Shown piece after piece: positions 49,715 through 59,597 of a stretch of DNA of 64,000 nt. How positions within the stretch are numbered: position 1 is the stretch's first letter; every line of letters begins with the position of its first letter. The translations under genes were made by a program, and so were the position numbers. This stretch comes from Hafnia alvei. Its GTDB lineage: Bacteria; Pseudomonadota; Gammaproteobacteria; Enterobacterales; Enterobacteriaceae. Location of the stretch: positions 3,100,001 through 3,164,000 of the forward strand of contig NZ_OZ061315.1 of NCBI RefSeq assembly GCF_964063325.1, in the 5' to 3' direction. The notes below the pieces were generated by a model. The model did not search any database, had not been told where the DNA came from, and saw only the letters and a program-made list of their open reading frames with translations.

Positions 49715-50995
49715 CTAATGATGCGTTTCTAATACCGCCATAACATGCGCAACGGTATGGAATGAGCCACAAACAATCACAATATCCTGTGGAGCCGCAT
49801 CATGCATCGCTTTTTGCCATGCACTTTCGACGTCGGCAAACACGTTTGGTTCATCCAAATGTTCGGCCAAACGCTCTGCTGGAGCACCACGCGGGCCTTC
49901 CAGCGGCGCGCAGTACCATTCATCGATCAGTGGTTTTAAACACGCCAGCGTGCCCGCAATATCTTTATCTTCCAACATGCCCACGACGGCACGTACGCGC
50001 CGTGGCTGCGTAGTCGGACGCTGTTCTAGCAACTGCTGCAAACGCCCCGCCAAATAACCGGCCGCATGAGGATTATGTGCCACATCCAAAATTAGCACAG
50101 GCTGCTCGCTGATAATTTGGAATCGACCGGGTAACTGCGCGGTTTCAAGCCCTTGGCGAATCGCCGATTCATCAACCTTAAGCGCACAGTGACGCAGCGC
50201 GGCCAGCGCAGTGGCGGCATTAGGCAGTGGAACCTTCGGTAGTGGAAGGTGCGACCACGTGGTGTCTGCATCCTGCCATTGCCAATCGAGCTGGGTGGCA
50301 CTGAAGTTCCAATCGTGACCACGGCGATATAGCTGCGCGCCCTTTTCTACGGCAACCTCGGCAATTGTCAGCGGCATATCAGGCTCACCCACAATCGCCG
50401 GAATACCTGCACGGAAAATGCCTGCTTTTTCACGCCCGATACTTTCACGATCCGGCCCCAGCCAGTCGGTATGATCCAGCGCAATACTGGTCACCACCGC
50501 CACGCTAGGATCAACAATGTTTGTTGCATCTAAACGACCACCGAGACCGACCTCCAAGATCACCACGTCCAGCGCTGACTGTTTAAACAGCTGCAGTGCC
50601 GAAAGCGTGCCGTATTCGAAATAGGTCAGAGAGATATCGCCGCGCCCAGCTTCTAAGGCTGCAAACGAGCGGCAGTGGTCGGCTTCGCTGAGCTCTTCAC
50701 CCTGGATACGTACTCGCTCGGTATAGCGCAGCAGATGTGGGGAACTGTATACGCCCACACGAAAGCCGGCGGCCATTAGGATCGATTCTAAGGTTCGGCA
50801 GGTGGTGCCTTTGCCATTGGTACCGGCAACGGTAAATACGGTAGGTGCAGGCTTGAGTAAATCGAGCTTTTCAGCGACGCGCTTAACGCGATCCAGTCCC
50901 AACTCAATCGTTTTACTGTGCAGGTGTTCTAGATAGTGCAGCCATTCGTTCAAGTTCGACGTGGCTTGGGGGATAGGGAGATTGTTCATAGTCAT
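49715..50995 (-). CDS. folC: Bifunctional folylpolyglutamate synthase / dihydrofolate synthase
   Basis: FolC adds glutamate to dihydropteroate and to reduced folates. The P-loop is TVAGTNGKGTTCRTLES. The Mur-ligase family motifs YFEYGTLSALQLF and LGGRLDATN, the C-terminal DVAHNPHAAGYLAGRL and the final VCGSFHTVAHVM are present. I use the ATG at 50995 (MTMNN, 426 residues; E. coli 422). A TTG eight codons earlier is also in frame. It follows accD by about 220 bp. Confidence 0.96.
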   Translation of the reverse strand: MTMNNLPIPQATSNLNEWLHYLEHLHSKTIELGLDRVKRVAEKLDLLKPAPTVFTVAGTNGKGTTCRTLESILMAAGFRVGVYSSPHLLRYTERVRIQGEELSEADHCRSFAALEAGRGDISLTYFEYGTLSALQLFKQSALDVVILEVGLGGRLDATNIVDPSVAVVTSIALDHTDWLGPDRESIGREKAGIFRAGIPAIVGEPDMPLTIAEVAVEKGAQLYRRGHDWNFSATQLDWQWQDADTTWSHLPLPKVPLPNAATALAALRHCALKVDESAIRQGLETAQLPGRFQIISEQPVLILDVAHNPHAAGYLAGRLQQLLEQRPTTQPRRVRAVVGMLEDKDIAGTLACLKPLIDEWYCAPLEGPRGAPAERLAEHLDEPNVFADVESAWQKAMHDAAPQDIVIVCGSFHTVAHVMAVLETHH

Positions 50996-51038
50996 TGATC
51001 GTTCATGAGTCCCGTTCAAACCGGTTCAAGAAGTCAAC

Positions 51039-51056
51039 AAAGCCCCGAATGGGGCT
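51039..51056 (-). terminator. Short hairpin downstream of accD
   Basis: AGCCCC-GAAT-GGGGCT forms a 6-7 bp GC stem followed on the minus strand by TTTGTTG. It may partly stop transcription between accD and folC. Confidence 0.6.
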
Positions 51057-51216
51057 ATGATATAAGACTGCTATACCCGTATGACGACAGGCTGCATATA
51101 CATCGACTAAGCAATTTCCCTAGGCACATCACGATCGATGCTCTAGGTATCTACAAATTTGCCGACTTTCTGCAACCCGTATGGTGAGGGTATACAACCA
51201 GAGGAGGAGAAAAGAC

Positions 51217-52125
51217 TTAGTCTTGAGTCTCGCCTTCAACAGGGATTTCGCGAACGACTTCACTGCTGACAGGTTCTGGTTGCCCTGTCATTTTAGCCAC
51301 AAGGCTTGCCAATTTATCGCGCATTTCTGGACGACGGACAATCATATCGATCGCACCTTTCTCGATCAGGAACTCACTGCGCTGGAAACCTGCTGGCAAT
51401 TTCTCACGCACGGTCTGCTCGATCACGCGAGGGCCGGCAAAGCCGATCAGCGCTTTTGGCTCAGCGACGTTAATGTCACCCAGCATCGCCAAACTTGCAG
51501 AAACACCACCCATGGTTGGGTCAGTCAGTACCGAGATATAAGGTAGACCGCGTTCTTGCAACTTAGCCAATGCAGCACTGGTTTTTGCCATCTGCATCAG
51601 GGACATCAATGCTTCCTGCATACGGGCACCGCCGCTGGCAGAGAAACAAATTAGCGCACAGTTATCTTCCAGCGCCTGCTCAACCGCACGCACGAAGCGC
51701 GCACCGACCACAGAAGCCATTGAACCGCCCATGAAGGCAAATTCAAATGACGCCGCAACGACAGGCATACCTTTCAGGGTGCCTTTCATCACGATTAATG
51801 CGTCTTTTTCACCGGTTTCTTTCTGCGCCGCAGAGATGCGATCTTTATATTTTTTGGAGTCCTTAAACTTAAGAATATCCTTCGGCTCCAGCTCGCTTCC
51901 CAGCTCAACCTCACTGCCTTCGTCCAGCAAAGTATGCAAACGCATACGCGCAGACATACGCATGTGGTGATCGCATTTTGGGCAAACGTCTAGATTACGC
52001 TCCAGCTCGGCACGATAAAGTACCTGACCGCAGCTGTCGCATTTGGTCCAGACACCTTCAGGAATGCTCGCCTTGCGGGTTTGCGTGATATTACTTTTGT
52101 TAAGAATTCGTTCAATCCAGCTCAT
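51217..52125 (-). CDS. accD: Acetyl-CoA carboxylase carboxyltransferase subunit beta
   Basis: AccD pairs with AccA to carboxylate acetyl-CoA to malonyl-CoA. The N-terminal zinc ribbon shows KCDSCGQ and VCPKCDHH near residues 27-49, which also binds mRNA in E. coli. The crotonase-like core has [18 protein letters not shown] and [20 protein letters not shown]. The start MSWIER at 52125 gives 302 residues (E. coli 304) with AAAGG upstream; the frame continues 32 codons without support. An ERIC copy lies 125 bp upstream. Confidence 0.97.
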   Translation of the reverse strand: MSWIERILNKSNITQTRKASIPEGVWTKCDSCGQVLYRAELERNLDVCPKCDHHMRMSARMRLHTLLDEGSEVELGSELEPKDILKFKDSKKYKDRISAAQKETGEKDALIVMKGTLKGMPVVAASFEFAFMGGSMASVVGARFVRAVEQALEDNCALICFSASGGARMQEALMSLMQMAKTSAALAKLQERGLPYISVLTDPTMGGVSASLAMLGDINVAEPKALIGFAGPRVIEQTVREKLPAGFQRSEFLIEKGAIDMIVRRPEMRDKLASLVAKMTGQPEPVSSEVVREIPVEGETQD

Positions 52126-52249
52126 CGATGACCTTTCTGTTTGAACCTGGCGAAATGCCAGTCCTCTGTTCATGCCATTATGTAACGTTGTAGCTATAGT
52201 CTTTAAAATCACCGTAGCCAATCGGCTTTGGGATCAAAACGCTCAAGAC

Positions 52250-52376
52250 TATACCCTATATATTTCATGGTGCAGGAAAGCGGCAAGCGCATAAATTCCG
52301 ATAGGCTGACATCAGTCAGTGATTCGGATGAACGCGTGCGGCCAACACACCTGCAACGTGAAAGATGACGGATATA
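52250..52376. repeat. ERIC element upstream of accD
   Basis: A 127-bp copy of the family (TATACCC at the left, GGATATA at the right, core CAGTCAGTGATTCGGATGAA, somewhat diverged). It sits between the accD start and the dedA stop, in or near the accD promoter region. Confidence 0.9.
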
Positions 52377-52525
52377 CCAGCAGGAACAGACCATAAATGC
52401 CGTTCATTAAACCACAACGGTTCGACTCTGTGGATAAAAAACTGGTCGAACCGCGTGGAGTTTACATTTATTGAACACTCTGAGTGAACAATAAACACAA
52501 TTTATTTCTCAACTGTGACAGCGAC

Positions 52526-53191
52526 CTATCCGTTAGATGCTGATTTTTTTGCTGCACGCTTGTGACGCCATACCTCGATCACACCCGGCAGAATAGAGAG
52601 CACAATAATCGCGACGATCAGCAGTTTCAAGTTTTCCTGCACCACCGGCACATTCCCGAACAGATAGCCGGCGTAGGTAAATAGCAGAACCCACAGCAAT
52701 GCGCCAATCACGTTGAACATCGCAAAGTGGCGATAGGACATATGCCCCATACCTGCAACGAACGGCGCAAAAGTACGTACGATAGGAACAAATCGCGCCA
52801 AGATAATGGTTTTCCCGCCATGCTTATCGTAGAACGCATGGGTTTTATCCAGATAGCTACGACGGAAAATCTTGGAGTTCGGGTTGCTAAATAACTTCTC
52901 TCCGAACACTCGACCGATAGTGTAGTTCACCGCATCACCAATAATGGCCGCGGCGATCATTAACGCCACCATGGTATGCACGTTGAGATCGTTAGTGGGC
53001 AACGCCGCCAGCGCTCCCGCCACAAACAGCAAAGAATCTCCCGGCAAGAATGGCGTTACCACCAAACCGGTCTCGCAGAATAGGATCAGGAACAGAATGG
53101 CATAAACCCACACGCCATACTGTGCAACCAACTCGGCCAGATGCACGTCAATGTGCAGAATAAAATCGATTACCCAGTGAATGTATTCCAT
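52526..53191 (-). CDS. dedA: DedA family inner-membrane protein
   Basis: A 221-residue DedA protein (E. coli 219). The family motifs are [35 protein letters not shown] and [20 protein letters not shown], with membrane-embedded charged residues. DedA proteins help recycle undecaprenyl phosphate and scramble lipids. It is transcribed after truA in the leftward cluster. Confidence 0.95.
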   Translation of the reverse strand: MEYIHWVIDFILHIDVHLAELVAQYGVWVYAILFLILFCETGLVVTPFLPGDSLLFVAGALAALPTNDLNVHTMVALMIAAAIIGDAVNYTIGRVFGEKLFSNPNSKIFRRSYLDKTHAFYDKHGGKTIILARFVPIVRTFAPFVAGMGHMSYRHFAMFNVIGALLWVLLFTYAGYLFGNVPVVQENLKLLIVAIIVLSILPGVIEVWRHKRAAKKSASNG

Positions 53192-53253
53192 GGCACTTCA
53201 CTCTCCAAATAACGCTGGCGGCATCCACCAGCCAAAAAACGGGCCGCAAAAAA

Positions 53254-53298
53254 CTCATTAGCTCAAAACTAATCGGCTAAAAACTAATCTGCTAAAAA
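53254..53298. repeat. Triplicated 15-bp unit at the truA terminus
   Basis: Three tandem 15-bp units lie at 53254-53268, 53269-53283 and 53284-53298. On the minus strand they read TTTTTAGCAGATTAG, TTTTTAGCCGATTAG and TTTTGAGCTAATGAG. The first contains the last codons of truA (Phe-Leu-Ala-Asp-stop), so each copy repeats these codons with an in-frame stop. Confidence 0.85.
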
Positions 53299-54147
53299 CA
53301 GCGGCCCCATCGAAACCTTAGGTAAACCAAAGTGTTCAGGATAATCAACAGACACCAGATACAATCCGGCGGCCTTAGCCGTTGCCGCTGCCAACTTGCG
53401 ATCTTTGGCCGCCAACAACTCAGCCATCCAGCTTTCAGGTTGATTACCACAGCCAATTTCCATCAGGCTACCCACGATATTACGCACCATATGATGGACA
53501 AAGGCATTGGCTTTGATATCAACAATCACGTAATCACCTAAACGCGTTACCTTCAGGTGCGACACATTACGCCACGGCGTTCGTGACTGACACTGTGAGG
53601 CACGAAATGACGTGAAGTCATTTTCGCCCAGCAGAGCCTGCCCTGCTCGCTCCATCCGTTCTGCGTCTAAATGATGGTAAAAATGCGTCAGACCACTTTG
53701 TAAAACGGCCTGACGGTAGCGATGATTGTAGATGACATAGCGATAACGGCGAGCCGTAGCGCTAAAACGTGCGTGAAAATCTTCGCTGACGCTTGTTACC
53801 CAGCGTACCGCAATATCTTTTGGCATATGGGTATTCACGCCCATCGTCCACGCCGCATCTTTACGCACAACATGCGTCTCGAAATGGACGACTTGTCCGG
53901 TGGCATGAACGCCAGCATCGGTTCGGCCCGCACAAGAGACCGTAATCGGCTCGCAGGCAACCTTACTCAACGCTTTTTCAAGGCACTCCTGCACGCTTGG
54001 TGCATCAAGCTGGCGCTGCCATCCTGCGTATTGGCTGCCGTCATACTCAATACCGAGCGCGATTTTATACACCGGTTTGGCTGGCAGAGCCTCTGGCTCT
54101 GCCGCTGCTACATCTGCATCCATACCGGATAACGACACATCAGACAT
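53284..54147 (-). CDS. truA: tRNA pseudouridine(38-40) synthase
   Basis: TruA makes pseudouridine at tRNA positions 38-40. The catalytic aspartate is D77 in [29 protein letters not shown] and [20 protein letters not shown] are conserved. The protein has 287 residues, against 270 in E. coli, the excess being an acidic/alanine-rich N-terminus before [10 protein letters not shown]. The ATG overlaps the usg stop (TAATG). The last five codons are duplicated downstream. Confidence 0.96.
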   Translation of the reverse strand: MSDVSLSGMDADVAAAEPEALPAKPVYKIALGIEYDGSQYAGWQRQLDAPSVQECLEKALSKVACEPITVSCAGRTDAGVHATGQVVHFETHVVRKDAAWTMGVNTHMPKDIAVRWVTSVSEDFHARFSATARRYRYVIYNHRYRQAVLQSGLTHFYHHLDAERMERAGQALLGENDFTSFRASQCQSRTPWRNVSHLKVTRLGDYVIVDIKANAFVHHMVRNIVGSLMEIGCGNQPESWMAELLAAKDRKLAAATAKAAGLYLVSVDYPEHFGLPKVSMGPLFLAD

Positions 54148-55157
54148 TAGTACATGTACTCCTGAATCAGGCGCTCCGCTGTTTCGATAGCCATCAAAGC
54201 GCCACCAAAACGCACGTTATCCGCGACCGACCAGAACTGAACCACATCAGGTGAACCGTAGTCATTACGCACACAGCCGATGCTCAGCAGCGGATTACCC
54301 GATGCGTCACCCACCTGCGTTGGGTAATCATTCTCTTCGCTTAACTCGATGCTGTCTAAACGGCCAAACACATCGCGCGCTTCTTCAGAAGATATCGGAC
54401 GCAGTGTCTCGAGGTGCACGGTTTGCGCGTGGCCATAAAACACCGGAGACTGGATCACGCTAACCGACATCGGCAGGCTTTCATCTTGTAAAATCTTACG
54501 TACCTGATCGACCATGCGACGCTCTTCACGTACGCTGCCCTGCGCATCAGCCACCAGCGGCAACAGGTTAAATGCCAGCTGTTTCTGGAATAAGCCTGGC
54601 TCGAAAGGAATGCCGTTTAGCAAACGGGCGCTTTGCCCTGCAAGATCGTCAACCGCCGCTTTGCCGTGCGCCGAAGCAGACAACAGGCTGGTAACGTGAA
54701 TGCGAGACAGGCCCGCTTCGTCGGTCAACGGACGGATCGCCGTCAATAATTGGCTCACTAGGCTATCAGCGACAACCACGATATTGCGGTTACGATATTC
54801 AGACAGCGCCTGTGGGTTCACACTTGGAACCACCAGCGGAACATCAGGTTCCATAGCAAACGCATCGCTGCTATCAATCACTAAACAGCCCGCATTTCCG
54901 GCCTCTTCCGCATAGCGCAAAGACGCTTCTGGTCCGGCGACGAAGAATGCCAACTGTACCTGTGACCAATCAAACTCGGCCGCGTTTTCTACCAGGATTT
55001 GCTTGCCGTTAAAGCGCACAGATTCACCTGCGCTGCGCTCGCTAGCCAGAGGGAATAATTCTCCTACCGGGAATTCACGTTCCGCCAACTGTTCCATCAG
55101 TGCGCTACCTACCGCACCGGTCGCTCCTAACAAGGCGATATTCCAGCCGTCAGTCAT
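54147..55157 (-). CDS. usg: Aspartate-semialdehyde dehydrogenase-like protein Usg
   Basis: A 336-residue protein (E. coli 337) of the ASADH fold: N-terminal Rossmann motif [17 protein letters not shown], and C-terminal dimer domain with [13 protein letters not shown] and [14 protein letters not shown] [15 protein letters not shown]. The catalytic cysteine of true ASADH is missing: the loop reads [12 protein letters not shown]. It is therefore not expected to be a working dehydrogenase. The start is the ATG at 55157. It is the first gene of the usg-truA pair. Confidence 0.92.
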   Translation of the reverse strand: MTDGWNIALLGATGAVGSALMEQLAEREFPVGELFPLASERSAGESVRFNGKQILVENAAEFDWSQVQLAFFVAGPEASLRYAEEAGNAGCLVIDSSDAFAMEPDVPLVVPSVNPQALSEYRNRNIVVVADSLVSQLLTAIRPLTDEAGLSRIHVTSLLSASAHGKAAVDDLAGQSARLLNGIPFEPGLFQKQLAFNLLPLVADAQGSVREERRMVDQVRKILQDESLPMSVSVIQSPVFYGHAQTVHLETLRPISSEEARDVFGRLDSIELSEENDYPTQVGDASGNPLLSIGCVRNDYGSPDVVQFWSVADNVRFGGALMAIETAERLIQEYMY

Positions 55158-55251
55158 GTTCTTCTCCAAAAGCAAAAATACAGAGCGCCCGACATCACTT
55201 GGTTAAGCAAAACGGGCGCTGGAAAACAAAACGTTGAGTCACTATGAACTA

Positions 55252-55358
55252 GACCCCCTCCCAACCTCCCCTTCGCTTGGAAAGAAGTCGAGCTGAGATC
55301 TCATTCGATAAACTCGATAAGCCCCCTCCCCTGACAAGGGGAGGGTTGGGGTGGGGTC
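55252..55358. repeat. CCCC/GGGG-ended intergenic repeat between usg and pdxB
   Basis: A 107-bp element with inverted ends GACCCCCTCCCAACC ... GGTTGGGGTGGGGTC and inner CTCCCCTGACAAGGGGAG arms. It is of the same family as 8911-8992. It lies in the usg leader, downstream of pdxB. Confidence 0.8.
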
Positions 55359-55401
55359 ATTTCTCTCATCACAAAAGCGGATAAGAGCTAAGCCACACTC
55401 A

Positions 55402-56529
55402 CTAGATTAATTCGGCGCTAAACCCCAGCGCATTCAATAGCTCAACGCTCGCATTGTCGTCACATTTCACGCATAACGAAGACCATTCACGGCGCTCCTG
55501 ATAATGCTTACGCAGGCGGTCAAACTCACCGGCCTGTCCTGCAACACGACGCAGCGGCGCATCGTCGCGGCGCACATCATACACTAGATGCATCAGACGT
55601 TTGAGCTTTGCCTGATCCAGCGCACCATGAACGGTTACGCTCGCGATTTCTGGCACCGGTAACAGCTCGCTTAACGCAACGTGCTGTGGCTGCCCGATAA
55701 ACTCGCTGTAGGCTTCAAAGACCTGTGTAGTGCCGCGCGCTTTGCCTTCCAAACTATAACCGGCGATATGCGGCGTACCGATATCAACCAAATCCAGCAG
55801 CGCTAAAGAAAGCTCTGGCTCAGGTTCCCACACGTCGAGGATCACGCTCAGTTTTTTACCGTTTTTCAACGCGGCCAGCAAAGCCGCATTATCAACAATC
55901 GGGCCACGCGCCGCATTAATCAAAATGCGATTTTCAGGCAATGCCGCCAGCAGTTCAGCATCGACCAAATGCAGCGTTTTGTCCTCACCCGTTTTATTCA
56001 ACGGCGTGTGGAAAGTCAGAATATCGGCATCCTGAACCAATTTTTCCAGCGGATAAAATGTTTCAGCATCGCCCTTCGCCGCACGAGGTGGATCGCAAAG
56101 CAACGTTTGCACACCCAATGCTTGCAGGCGGCGATTCAACCGCGACCCCACGTTCCCCACGCCGACGATACCCACTGTTTTTTGACGCAGGTCGAAACCA
56201 TCGCGTTCGGCCAGCATCATTAAAGCAGAAAAGACATACTCCACGACGGCAATGGCATTACAGCCTGGCGCCGCAGAAAAACCAATATTGTTATCACTCA
56301 ACCATTTATCATCAACGTGATCGGTGCCCGCAGTGGCGGTGCCGACAAAGCGAACGCTGGTACCGCTGAGTAACTCAGCATTCACCTTAGTGACCGAACG
56401 CACCATCAGCGCATCTGCGCCAACCAACGCCTCGGCAGGCAATGGACGCCCGCGGACTGCCTGTACATTTCCTAAGCGGCTGAATAACTCACCCGCATAA
56501 GGCATATTTTCATCGACCAGAATTTTCAC
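55402..56529 (-). CDS. pdxB: Erythronate-4-phosphate dehydrogenase
   Basis: PdxB oxidises 4-phosphoerythronate, the second step of pyridoxal phosphate synthesis. It is a D-2-hydroxyacid dehydrogenase: NAD motif [12 protein letters not shown], catalytic histidine region [20 protein letters not shown], and C-terminal PdxB dimer domain [20 protein letters not shown]. The start is the GTG at 56529 ([11 protein letters not shown]), with GGGAG 7 bases upstream; 375 residues against 378 in E. coli. Confidence 0.96.
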   Translation of the reverse strand: MKILVDENMPYAGELFSRLGNVQAVRGRPLPAEALVGADALMVRSVTKVNAELLSGTSVRFVGTATAGTDHVDDKWLSDNNIGFSAAPGCNAIAVVEYVFSALMMLAERDGFDLRQKTVGIVGVGNVGSRLNRRLQALGVQTLLCDPPRAAKGDAETFYPLEKLVQDADILTFHTPLNKTGEDKTLHLVDAELLAALPENRILINAARGPIVDNAALLAALKNGKKLSVILDVWEPEPELSLALLDLVDIGTPHIAGYSLEGKARGTTQVFEAYSEFIGQPQHVALSELLPVPEIASVTVHGALDQAKLKRLMHLVYDVRRDDAPLRRVAGQAGEFDRLRKHYQERREWSSLCVKCDDNASVELLNALGFSAELI

Positions 56530-56637
56530 GTAATTCTCCCGCCGGCGCACTGCGCTGCGTAAATAAGAAAATGATTGAAGCGCTATTTTGCCACCAATTA
56601 GGGGTGGAGCCCAAATAAGTCAGCACGCTTTCATTGA

Positions 56638-57414
56638 TTAACTGACTTTTCGATATCGTTCGGGCGTTGTGCCTGAAATTTGCTGGAACATCACAATAAA
56701 CGCCGAAGACGAGCTGTATCCCACCTCCAACGCGACTTCCTGCACGGTTTTCCCCTGCTCTAATAAAGGCAAAGAGTGCAGAAAACGCAGGCGCTGGCGC
56801 CATTCGCTAAAGGACATGCCGAGCTCATTCTGGCAACGGCGAGAGAGCGTGCGCTCGGTGGTGTATACCCGCTGCGCCCAAACGCTGAGCGGCGTGTTAT
56901 CTGACGGGCAGCTTTCCAATACACGCAGCACCGGCGCTAAAAATTTGTCCTGTGAAGTGGGCAAATAGGTTTGATGAACCGGCGCCCGTTTCAGTTGATC
57001 CACCAAGACTCGGCAAAGGCGAATGTCCTCACGGGATTCCGGCAAAATCAGTTCACGCTCAAAGCAATCATCCACAATGGCATTAAACAGCGGGCTAACG
57101 TTAAGCAAACAGGCCTGCGGAGGTAAGTCTTTGCACAGTCGTGCACTAATATTGATAGTACGAAACTGTGACAGTTTGCGGTTGTAGCTTGAATGTTCAA
57201 TGCCAACCGGTAACCAAACGGCAAATTTCGACGGCGCGAGAAAACGCTGGTCGCCAACGTTCAACGCCAATACGCCGGTTCTAATATAAATAAGCTGCCC
57301 CCACGGATGACTATGTGGCAGATATTCGGTATCCGCGTTGACCTCTTCGCAGCGGAAAAACAAGTTGCGTACCGAGCTCACCTCAGAGGTCGGAAATGTG
57401 CGCTGCTGAGCCAT
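56638..57414 (-). CDS. AraC-family transcriptional regulator
   Basis: A 258-residue regulator with an N-terminal cupin-like domain (LPHSHPWGQLIYIRTGVLAL) and a C-terminal double HTH (about 155-258, TERTLSRRCQNELGMSFSEW, then VQEVALEVGYSSSSAFIVMF). The ATG at 57414 is preferred over a TTG five codons upstream. It is divergent from an EamA-type exporter with repeated sites between them, so it probably controls that gene. The effector is unknown. Confidence 0.9.
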   Translation of the reverse strand: MAQQRTFPTSEVSSVRNLFFRCEEVNADTEYLPHSHPWGQLIYIRTGVLALNVGDQRFLAPSKFAVWLPVGIEHSSYNRKLSQFRTINISARLCKDLPPQACLLNVSPLFNAIVDDCFERELILPESREDIRLCRVLVDQLKRAPVHQTYLPTSQDKFLAPVLRVLESCPSDNTPLSVWAQRVYTTERTLSRRCQNELGMSFSEWRQRLRFLHSLPLLEQGKTVQEVALEVGYSSSSAFIVMFQQISGTTPERYRKVS

Positions 57415-57450
57415 AACGCTTTGCCCCAATCACAGTAAGTGATAATTCAG

Positions 57451-57507
57451 TTTGTCTGGATTTCATTAAATTTTGTCTGGTTATCACTATATCTAACAAA
57501 CCAGACA
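57451..57507. promoter_or_regulatory. Repeated regulator sites between the araC-type gene and the exporter
   Basis: TTTGTCTGG occurs at 57451-57459 and again at 57472-57480, 21 bp or two helical turns apart. A third, inverted copy AACCAGACA is at 57499-57507, pairing with TGTCTGGTT (57474-57482). This is the arrangement expected for an AraC-type activator or repressor. Confidence 0.72.
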
Positions 57508-57566
57508 CGCGTAAACTAACGCTCGTCGCCACTGTTGTCGACAATAATGTTTTGAGAAGAAATATC

Positions 57567-58496
57567 ATGAATGCACTGTTTCCACTTTTTGCCGTACTGA
57601 TTTGGTCAATCAACGCCATTGTCAGTAAGGTTTCGGCTGGCGCTATCGATCCAGCGGCCATCTCATTTTATCGTTGGGTGTTAGCGTTGTTAGTACTGAC
57701 GCCTTTTGTACTGCCCGGCGTGATTCGCAACCGAAAGGCCATTCGACCGCATCTTGGAAAATTACTGATTCTGGGGTTGCTCGGCATGGTGCTGTATCAA
57801 AGCTTGGCTTATTACGCCGCACACAGCGTCAGCGCCTTGTTTATGGGTATTTTAAGCTCCCTTATCCCGCTGTTAACGGTGTTGATCAGCATTTGGCTGC
57901 TACGTATTGTGCCCACGGTCGGTATCGCACTGGGTAGCGTGATGTCATTCTTTGGCCTCGTGTGGCTGGTGAGCGGAGGTAATCCACAACAGCTGCTGAC
58001 TCACGGCATTGGTTCTGGCGAGTTGATGATGTTCGCGGCATCAGCTTCTTACGCGCTTTACGGCGTGTTAACCAAACGCTGGAATATCAATTTACCCAAC
58101 TGGCAGTCGCTTTATATTCAGATCGTCTTTGGTGTGTTGCTATTAATCCCTAACTTTATGCTGACCAACAACGTAAGTTTGAACGCGCAAAATATTCCCT
58201 TGGTTCTGTTTGCCGGTATTCCTGCTTCGATTATTGCGCCTTTTCTGTGGATCCAAGGCGTCGTGCGATTAGGCGCTAACAAAGCGTCTATCTTTATGAA
58301 TCTAACGCCGGTATTCACCGCCATCATTGCCGTATCGTTCCTGCACGAACAGCTGCATAGCTATCATCTGATCGGCGGCGGTATTGCCCTGCTCGGCGTG
58401 GTAGTCGCTCAGCGCCTGCGTACTCCGCTAACGCGTAAAAAAAAATCTGAAAGCGTGAATAACACAGAGAAGGACGTTTGCTCGTCGGCTGATTAA
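57567..58496 (+). CDS. EamA/DMT-family exporter
   Basis: A 309-residue inner-membrane drug/metabolite transporter with ten predicted helices in two EamA repeats (ALFPLFAVLIWSINAIVSKV, FYRWVLALLVLTPFV; second repeat GELMMFAASASYALYGVLTK, GANKASIFMNLTPVFTAII). The C-terminus is a hydrophilic lysine-rich tail. The substrate is unknown; members export amino acids or metabolites. The ATG at 57567 follows AGAAGAA; a TTG lies 5 codons upstream. Confidence 0.9.
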   Translation: MNALFPLFAVLIWSINAIVSKVSAGAIDPAAISFYRWVLALLVLTPFVLPGVIRNRKAIRPHLGKLLILGLLGMVLYQSLAYYAAHSVSALFMGILSSLIPLLTVLISIWLLRIVPTVGIALGSVMSFFGLVWLVSGGNPQQLLTHGIGSGELMMFAASASYALYGVLTKRWNINLPNWQSLYIQIVFGVLLLIPNFMLTNNVSLNAQNIPLVLFAGIPASIIAPFLWIQGVVRLGANKASIFMNLTPVFTAIIAVSFLHEQLHSYHLIGGGIALLGVVVAQRLRTPLTRKKKSESVNNTEKDVCSSAD

Positions 58497-58526
58497 CCTA
58501 AGTGTTACTTTGTTTAGATTTAGCAC

Positions 58527-59068
58527 GGTGAAAGGTTTCGGACGCCGGTCGCATATGCTGATATTGGTGAAAGGTTTCGTACGCCAATTAGCAAATACAT
58601 TTCTATGAAACCACTGGCGTTGGCGTCCGATGAGAGTCCCGTTGCGCGGGGACTCTCAACTCGCGCGCTTTTAACTGAGTCGTTTGACCGACCGGTCTCG
58701 GAGCGCACGTCCTGTGCGCCCTCAACCTGCCACCAGCATCCCTGCTGGCGGCTCTAAAATGCTTTCTTTAAACATAAAAAAGACAAAAGACATTTCTGTC
58801 TTTCTTATCTTTTAAATTGTTTAAGCCTTGGCAGTTAGAGCAGTGGAAACAGGAGGTTTCCACAAGGGGAGGAGGCGCCAGGGATGGCGCATGCCGACCC
58901 GGCGCGGAGATGGCATTGCGGATAAAAGAGCGCGGGTTAAGGGTGGGCGCTCTGGCCCACCCTTATCGGACGCCTTAGACTTAGTTTGTATGTGAATACC
59001 GGTGCTGATAGGCGGTCGAAACCTTACACCGTAAGCTCACAGATGATCGGCGGTCTAAACCTTACATC
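58527..59068. repeat. Large modular intergenic element, copy R3
   Basis: About 540 bp with doubled ends. Left: GGTGAAAGGTTTCGGACGCC (58527) and GGTGAAAGGTTTCGTACGCC (58566). Right: GGCGGTCGAAACCTTACACC (59011) and GGCGGTCTAAACCTTACATC (59049). Left hairpin: GAGAGTCCC/GGGACTCTC (58632-58657). The left inner module equals the right module of R2, inverted. The centre is GACAAAAGACATTTCTGTCTTTC near 58780-58803. The right inner module is an inverted copy of the R1/R2 left module. Right hairpin: 11 bp, 58938-58948 with 58955-58965. The whole is a large imperfect palindrome. Confidence 0.78.
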
Positions 59069-59090
59069 TATCCAGCATACGAAACCCTAC

Positions 59091-59597
59091 TCACCCACTA
59101 AAGCCCGCCCACCACATCCTCATTTTGATCCCCCAACCGCTGCTCCATCCGCTGGTGCTACTCACCATGTTGCCTTTATCAAGGATCACAAACGTTGGCG
59201 TCGCGCCAATGTCCCACTCTGCCCCCATGCGCCCCAACCGATCGTTCACAACAGGGAAAGTTAAGCCTTTCGCCGCCATGCCTCGCATCAGACGTTCATC
59301 ATCTCCAGAGCGAATCGCGATGCTAAGCACGTTCACGCCGTCCTTATGGAGCTCTTCAACCATCGGTGAAGTTAGCTTGCATACGCCACACCACGTCGCC
59401 CAAAAATAAATCAGCAGCGGTTTTTCAGCGCTAAGCGCGGCTAATGAAACTGTTTGACCATTAACTAACGTGACATCAGGCAAATGCATCACCTCAGGCG
59501 GCTGTGGTTTGCGCCATTGATCCATTCCCCATGAGAAGGCAGCTAAAACCACCATAAAAATGGCCAGCTCCTTGGCCCATTTTTTTAGCCGCATCAT
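59091..59597 (-). CDS. scsD: Thioredoxin-like membrane-anchored protein ScsD
   Basis: A 168-residue TlpA/DsbE-like thioredoxin, held in the membrane by one N-terminal helix (about 10-26). The CxxC is C70-GVC73 in FWATWCGVCK, and the cis-proline is in IGATPTFVIL. It is the last gene of the suppressor-of-copper-sensitivity cluster and overlaps scsC by 4 bp. The length matches Salmonella ScsD. Confidence 0.9.
   Translation of the reverse strand: MMRLKKWAKELAIFMVVLAAFSWGMDQWRKPQPPEVMHLPDVTLVNGQTVSLAALSAEKPLLIYFWATWCGVCKLTSPMVEELHKDGVNVLSIAIRSGDDERLMRGMAAKGLTFPVVNDRLGRMGAEWDIGATPTFVILDKGNMVSSTSGWSSGWGIKMRMWWAGFSG

Noticed and set aside
54147..55157. Calling usg a second aspartate-semialdehyde dehydrogenase (asd)
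   Set aside because: The catalytic cysteine of the family is replaced (VVADSLVSQ), and gene order fits usg.
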